The notes beneath the pieces are model-generated. The model was not told where the DNA came from and ran no database searches. It saw nothing but the letters and a program-made list of their open reading frames with translations. From Gemmatimonadota bacterium (GTDB lineage Bacteria > Gemmatimonadota > Gemmatimonadetes > Gemmatimonadales > Gemmatimonadaceae), in the NCBI GenBank assembly GCA_003134685.1, contig PLCA01000002.1, positions 62,001 to 126,000 of the forward strand: DNA of 64,000 nt. Reading direction: 5' to 3'. This document shows positions 60,147-64,000 of this stretch, piece after piece (the stretch's first letter is position 1; every line of letters begins with the position of its first letter). The position numbers were made by a program, and so were the translations under genes.

Positions 60147-60913
60147 TGCGGTATGCACTGATCTCCGACATCCACGCTAATCTCCCCGCGCTCCGCGCCG
60201 TCCTGGCGAACATCGATGAACGCGGGGACATCGACGCGATCTATCATCTCGGTGATCTCACCGGCTACGCGCCATGGCCGAACGAGGTCGTAGCGCTGCT
60301 GCGCGGGCGGGCCATTCCCGGCATTTCCGGCAACTACGATTCTACGGTCGCAACTGATTACAAACACTGCGGGTGCAGAGCGGATACTCCGCACGACGAA
60401 GAGCTGTCGCATCTCTCGTTCGAGTGGACCCGTTCGCACGTCACGGCGGGGACGAAGAAATATCTGGGGAGCCTTCCATTCCGTCTGGACATTCGGCCGT
60501 TTGGCGGCCACGTGTCGGGCCCGACTATTACTCTCGTGCACGGCAATCAAACCTTGAACACGGTTTACGTGACCGCCGACCGATCAGACTCCTTTCTCGA
60601 GAAGATGGCGAAGGATCTCGGCGCCCGCGCGGAGGACATCATTTGCTTTGGACACACCCACAAACCGTGGCAGCGTGTGGTCGGGGGAGTTCAGTTCATC
60701 AACACAGGTAGCGTCGGCCGTCCCAAGGACGGAGACCCGCGCGCGTGCTACGTGTCGCTTGCGATCGACGGATCGGGCGCGCGGGTTGAGTTCGTGCGGG
60801 TGGCGTACGACATCGAAGAAGCTGCCCACGCGATTCATGAGAGCGACCTGCCGGATGAATTTGCGGATGTCCTCAGGTCGGGTGGAACCGCTCCCCTCCC
60901 CGCGGCAAGATAA
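60146..60913 (+). CDS. Metallophosphoesterase in the arsenic operon
   Basis: 255 residues from ATG 60146. The two-metal site is complete: SDIHANLPAL, HLGDLTGYAPWPNE, SGNYDS, VHGN and CFGHTHKPWQ. It resembles the YfcE/ApaH-like superfamily. Coupling to arsN2 ties it to arsenic detoxification; it could remove arsenate-containing or phosphorylated intermediates. Substrate unknown. 21 bases to the next gene. Confidence 0.9.
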   Translation: MRYALISDIHANLPALRAVLANIDERGDIDAIYHLGDLTGYAPWPNEVVALLRGRAIPGISGNYDSTVATDYKHCGCRADTPHDEELSHLSFEWTRSHVTAGTKKYLGSLPFRLDIRPFGGHVSGPTITLVHGNQTLNTVYVTADRSDSFLEKMAKDLGARAEDIICFGHTHKPWQRVVGGVQFINTGSVGRPKDGDPRACYVSLAIDGSGARVEFVRVAYDIEEAAHAIHESDLPDEFADVLRSGGTAPLPAAR

Positions 60914-60934
60914 ACGCGCTCTCCAAGCAACGTT

Positions 60935-62017
60935 ATGGCACTGTTTACGTCACACTCACCGAGTAAATCGATCCTGCTGGTCACGGCTTTATTGCCTTCG
61001 ATCATGCTAGCGCAAACCGGCGTCTGTTCCGCCAACGCGAAGACTCTCACACCGAGCTCCTGGCGTGCATTCGCGACGGCAGCGCAACCGCAACCCAGTC
61101 GTGGGCTCACACTGGTGGCCGAAATTGCGCTGCCAGGCCCGGCGAATCGATTCGACTACCAGAGCATCGATAGTACCACACGCCGCCTCTACATCAACCA
61201 CATGAACGCCGGGCGTACGATTGTCTTCGACCTCGATGCGGGACACGTTGTCGGTGAGATCAAGGACGTCCCTCAGTCAACGGGAGTGAGTACGGTACCT
61301 GAGCATCACGCCGTCTACATCTCTGCGGCTGGGGCGCACGATTTGGCTATCGTCGACGACAGGACTCTCGCCGTCGTGTCTCGTGTCGGCGGCATTCGGT
61401 TTCCGGACGGAATCGCGTACGCGCGCGATGTCGACAAAGTTTTCGTATCAGACGAATCCGGCGGCACGGACGTCGTTATCGATGCGAAGACGCGCTCCAA
61501 GCGCTCGACGATCGATCTTGGCGGTGAAGCCGGAAACACACATTACGACGCAGTCTCACACTGCATCATGGTGGCGGTGCAAACACGCAACCAGATGGTC
61601 GCTATCAACCCTGCCATGGAGCGAATCGTAGCGCGCTACAATCTCCCGGGTTGTGACCAACCCCACGGGTTCACGATCGACGAACAGGATCGCCTCGCGT
61701 TCGTCTCGTGCGAGGGGAATGCGGCGTTGTTGGTGCTCGATCTCCGCACGATGATAATCGTTGATCGCAAGAAAGTCGCTGACGATCCAGATGTTCTCGC
61801 GTGGGATCCGGCTTGGCGACGACTATACGTCGCGGCGGAATCAGGTGTTCTGTCTGCGTGGTGGCTGAATGGCGCGACACTCCGGCCAATCGGTGAGATC
61901 AGGGCGCCTCACGCGCACACCGTCGCAGTGGATCCGATGACACACCGCGTCTATCTGCCGCTGGAGAACCTGCGTGGAAAGCCGGTGCTCCGCATCTATG
62001 CGCCGCTAGCGCACTGA
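60935..62017 (+). CDS. YncE-like beta-propeller protein
   Basis: 360 residues from ATG 60935. Leader helix SILLVTALLPSIMLAQ. Propeller blades with RFDYQSIDSTTRRLYINHMN, HDLAIVDDRTLAVVSRVGG, NQMVAINPAMERIVARYN and HTVAVDPMTHRVYLPLENL. Family proteins bind small partners or DNA; role unknown. It may be the last gene of the arsenic transcript. It overlaps the convergent dipeptidase by 12 bases. Confidence 0.8.
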   Translation: MALFTSHSPSKSILLVTALLPSIMLAQTGVCSANAKTLTPSSWRAFATAAQPQPSRGLTLVAEIALPGPANRFDYQSIDSTTRRLYINHMNAGRTIVFDLDAGHVVGEIKDVPQSTGVSTVPEHHAVYISAAGAHDLAIVDDRTLAVVSRVGGIRFPDGIAYARDVDKVFVSDESGGTDVVIDAKTRSKRSTIDLGGEAGNTHYDAVSHCIMVAVQTRNQMVAINPAMERIVARYNLPGCDQPHGFTIDEQDRLAFVSCEGNAALLVLDLRTMIIVDRKKVADDPDVLAWDPAWRRLYVAAESGVLSAWWLNGATLRPIGEIRAPHAHTVAVDPMTHRVYLPLENLRGKPVLRIYAPLAH

Positions 62018-63307
62018 TTGCGGCGTCGCTGCTCTACTCTTCTTTAGACGCGCGGCCACCGCTTCGGCTTGCGTGAACACGCGGAGGAGATTTTCCCCCG
62101 CCAGCTTCCTGAGATCCGCGTCCGACCACCCGCGTCTTGCCAGCTCCGCGAACAACGCAGGAAAGGTCGAGACATCCTCGAGCCCCTGCACGACTTCGGT
62201 AATTCCATCGAAGTCGCTTCCGATGCCCACGTGATCGACGCCGGCGACTTTGCGCACGTACTCGATCTGGTCGGCCACCTGTGAGAGAGTCGCGCGTGGC
62301 TCCGGATGCGCGGCCCGCCACTGCTTCACCTCTCGCGTGATCGCGGCAGTGTCATTGCCATACTTTGCCTGCAGGTCTTTCATCACCGGGCGGGTTGACT
62401 GGTCGTACAGTAATACAGCCGGTGACACGAAACCGGTGACGAACGGCACCATGACTATTCCGCCGTTCGTCGTCACGCGCCGGAGAATCGAGTCTGGCAC
62501 ATTGCGCGGAACATCCACGAGCGCTCGTGCTCCCGAATGCGAGAATATCACCGGGGCCTGGCTCACCTTCAGAGCCGCGCTCATCGTTCCCGGCGAGACG
62601 TGTGAAAGATCCACCAGCATGCCGAGTCTGTTCATCTCGCGCACGACGCTGTCGCCGAATGGGGTCAGTCCCCTGTGCTTCGCGGAATCGAGAGCCGCAT
62701 CGGCCCAGTCGAGGGTGACGTTGTGCGTGAGCGTCATGTAGCGCACGCCAAGGTCGTAATAGGCGCGCAGCGCGCCGAGCGAGTTCTCGATGGCATGTCC
62801 GCCCTCGAGCCCGATGAGAGAGCCGATCTTACCCTGCTTGAAGTCGCGCCGGATGTCGTCGGCGCTGAGGGCGAGCGCGAGCCGGTCCGGATATTTCGCT
62901 ATGAAACGGCGCGCGATATCGATCTGCTCCAGCTGTACTCGCGCGTAGCCGGAGTCGCGATACTCTCCGGGCGTGTAAACGGACCAGAACTGCGCGCCGA
63001 CCATGCCCTTCTTCAGGCGGTCGAGATCGGTGTGGCCTGGCGTGCGTCTGCGGAGATCGTAGGCATCGACGTTCCCGCGCGCGACTGAATCCTCGCGAAT
63101 TCGCCAGGGCAAATCGTTGTGTCCATCGATGAGCGGAGTCTGGCTGAGAATACGCCTTGCTCGCGCAAGATACGGGTCTTCGGCCGCTGGGGAGCCCGTT
63201 TGCGCGTGAAGCGGATGCGCGGTGCCGATGAACAGCAGAAAGCTTGAGGCGCTGATGAGCGTCGTCAGCGGGCGCTGTTTGTTTCGGGCGAGGAATTGTG
63301 AGAGCAT
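62006..63307 (-). CDS. Exported M19-family dipeptidase
   Basis: 433 residues from ATG 63307. Signal sequence LTTLISASSFLLFIGTAHPL. Zinc-site motifs: DGHNDLPW, LEGGHAIENS, VDLSHVSPGTM, FSHSGARALVD and GIGSDFDGITEV. It cleaves dipeptides, including dehydropeptides, outside the inner membrane, perhaps for peptide use. Convergent with the YncE-like gene. Confidence 0.93.
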   Translation of the reverse strand: MLSQFLARNKQRPLTTLISASSFLLFIGTAHPLHAQTGSPAAEDPYLARARRILSQTPLIDGHNDLPWRIREDSVARGNVDAYDLRRRTPGHTDLDRLKKGMVGAQFWSVYTPGEYRDSGYARVQLEQIDIARRFIAKYPDRLALALSADDIRRDFKQGKIGSLIGLEGGHAIENSLGALRAYYDLGVRYMTLTHNVTLDWADAALDSAKHRGLTPFGDSVVREMNRLGMLVDLSHVSPGTMSAALKVSQAPVIFSHSGARALVDVPRNVPDSILRRVTTNGGIVMVPFVTGFVSPAVLLYDQSTRPVMKDLQAKYGNDTAAITREVKQWRAAHPEPRATLSQVADQIEYVRKVAGVDHVGIGSDFDGITEVVQGLEDVSTFPALFAELARRGWSDADLRKLAGENLLRVFTQAEAVAARLKKSRAATPQSVR

Positions 63308-63352
63308 GGCGCGTAAACTAACAGTCGTGCCCCGTAAACGCAGAGGCTCGGC

Positions 63353-63598
63353 TTACAGAATGAGTGTGGGCCCCGGTGGCGTATCCAGGAGGTCCACCGC
63401 CTGGGCGCTGTCTTCTTCGCATACTACCAGTCGAATCGGATGAAGCCATTGGAGCCATGGCATCATCCCGCTGGCGTCGTCCCGAATGAGACTGGAGTCG
63501 ATCCCGCTTGCATCGAGCACCGCTTGCGCTATGTGCGCCTCGGCCTCGTTGGCAAATGTCCTGATCACGGTGTTGAGCTCCGGCAATTCTTTCTCCAT
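63353..63598 (-). CDS. DUF2007-domain protein
   Basis: 81 residues from ATG 63598. TVIRTFANEAEAHIAQAVLD and IRLVVCEEDSAQAVDLLD match the small DUF2007 fold, which resembles a signal-protein domain. Function unknown. It is 45 bases upstream of the dipeptidase gene on the same strand. Confidence 0.85.
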   Translation of the reverse strand: MEKELPELNTVIRTFANEAEAHIAQAVLDASGIDSSLIRDDASGMMPWLQWLHPIRLVVCEEDSAQAVDLLDTPPGPTLIL

Positions 63599-63737
63599 CT
63601 TCCATCCTTGGCTGCGTGGCTGCCATGGAAATGTGTATCAGTGACGCGTCAACTGCACTGCCTCCTGCAAAACTCCTCCGCGTATGGCATGTTGTCTGCC
63701 GCGAACAGATGATGATGCTTCCCCCCGTCACGAAACT

Positions 63738-64000
63738 ATGAAAGCTCTTTCCCGACTATCAGTGGCGTACTGCTTTGTCTTCCTTATGGCGGGCGTCGCC
63801 TGCCGCAAGTACACCAAGGCCAAGGAGGTCGCCGCAGCCGGGCAGGACACGATGCTGCTGCACGATCTCGCCGAGGCGAACAGGAACACCGCTACGGCTA
63901 CGGCACAGGACAATAGCCTCAACACCGTGAGAACGAGCGGCGGCGGAGCCGTTCCCGCTGCTGGGCAGGCAGCTCAGAATCGCCCGGCGGACACCAAGGT
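63738..64000 (+). CDS. Lipoprotein, truncated by the window end
   Basis: The frame opens at ATG 63738 and runs to the last base without a stop. A signal sequence with lipobox LMAGVAC is visible; the mature part is Ala/Thr/Gln-rich and low in complexity, without a recognised domain. Convergent layout with DUF2007. The rest lies beyond the window. Confidence 0.6.
   Translation, partial: MKALSRLSVAYCFVFLMAGVACRKYTKAKEVAAAGQDTMLLHDLAEANRNTATATAQDNSLNTVRTSGGGAVPAAGQAAQNRPADTK

Noticed and set aside
1-64000. CRISPR array, tRNA, rRNA, prophage or toxin-antitoxin pair
   Set aside because: I saw no regularly spaced repeats, no cloverleaf I could support, no phage genes and no convincing toxin pair.

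Overview
GC-rich chromosomal segment from a diderm (Gram-negative-type) bacterium. It encodes an Omp85-like outer-membrane protein, TolC/RND efflux, lipoproteins and many secreted proteins. Long perfect hairpins end some transcripts. An ECF42-type sigma factor with its DGPF partner, a SWIB-domain protein, M61/M19/M23 peptidases, a solitary carboxypeptidase-regulatory domain and many beta-propeller lipoproteins together suggest Gemmatimonadota or a similar soil phylum. That placement is inference: the window has no rRNA or other phylogenetic marker, and I see no tRNA, CRISPR array or prophage.

Layout. 1-0.6 kb: the end of an ice-binding-like (DUF3494) gene, a strong hairpin terminator and a lone IS3-type OrfA. 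0.7-6.5 kb: a tightly packed sugar-oxidation cluster (GMC dehydrogenase, gluconate-2-dehydrogenase subunit-3-like protein, Gfo/Idh/MocA, ROK kinase, NagB-like deaminase, CutC). 6.6-9.4 kb: DUF2277, two coupled cytosolic-looking HtrA-type proteases with a LuxR-type regulator, and an NTF2-like protein. 9.4-16 kb: rhodanese, GlxA-type regulator, membrane methyltransferase, unknown proteins, and the ECF42/YciI pair. 16-21.9 kb: M61 and M23 peptidases, DUF3179, a winged-helix protein and TauE. 22-28.8 kb: NatAB-like ABC exporter, bacilliredoxin, a palindromic element, signal peptidase I, SWIB and endonuclease IV. 28.8-41.5 kb: lipoproteins, P5C dehydrogenase, outer-membrane proteins, a second ABC exporter, ArfB, an EamA exporter and a Crp/Fnr regulator.

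41.6-46.4 kb: alpha/beta hydrolase, then a compact redox cluster. It holds a cyclic-nucleotide-binding/glutaredoxin-like/TrxR fusion without either CxxC, a cytosolic sulfite-oxidase-like molybdoprotein, a ferredoxin reductase, a DUF6510 zinc ribbon and a UBP-type zinc finger. This is my best candidate for a poorly described system. 46.4-53.1 kb: a tetR-tolC-adaptor-RND efflux operon. 53.4-58.3 kb: a copper-type cluster around a CopC-CopD fusion with His/Cys/Met-rich small proteins and two outer-membrane proteins, the last one frameshifted. 58.4-60.9 kb: an arsenic operon (arsR, arsM, arsN2, metallophosphoesterase) with visible operator-like palindromes. 60.9-64 kb: a YncE-like propeller, an M19 dipeptidase, DUF2007 and a truncated lipoprotein gene.

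The metal and drug functions are adjacent: RND efflux, copper and arsenic genes form a resistance block from 46 to 61 kb. Translational coupling (overlapping ATGA, TGATG, TTGA and GTGA junctions) is common and is the main evidence for the operons proposed here.
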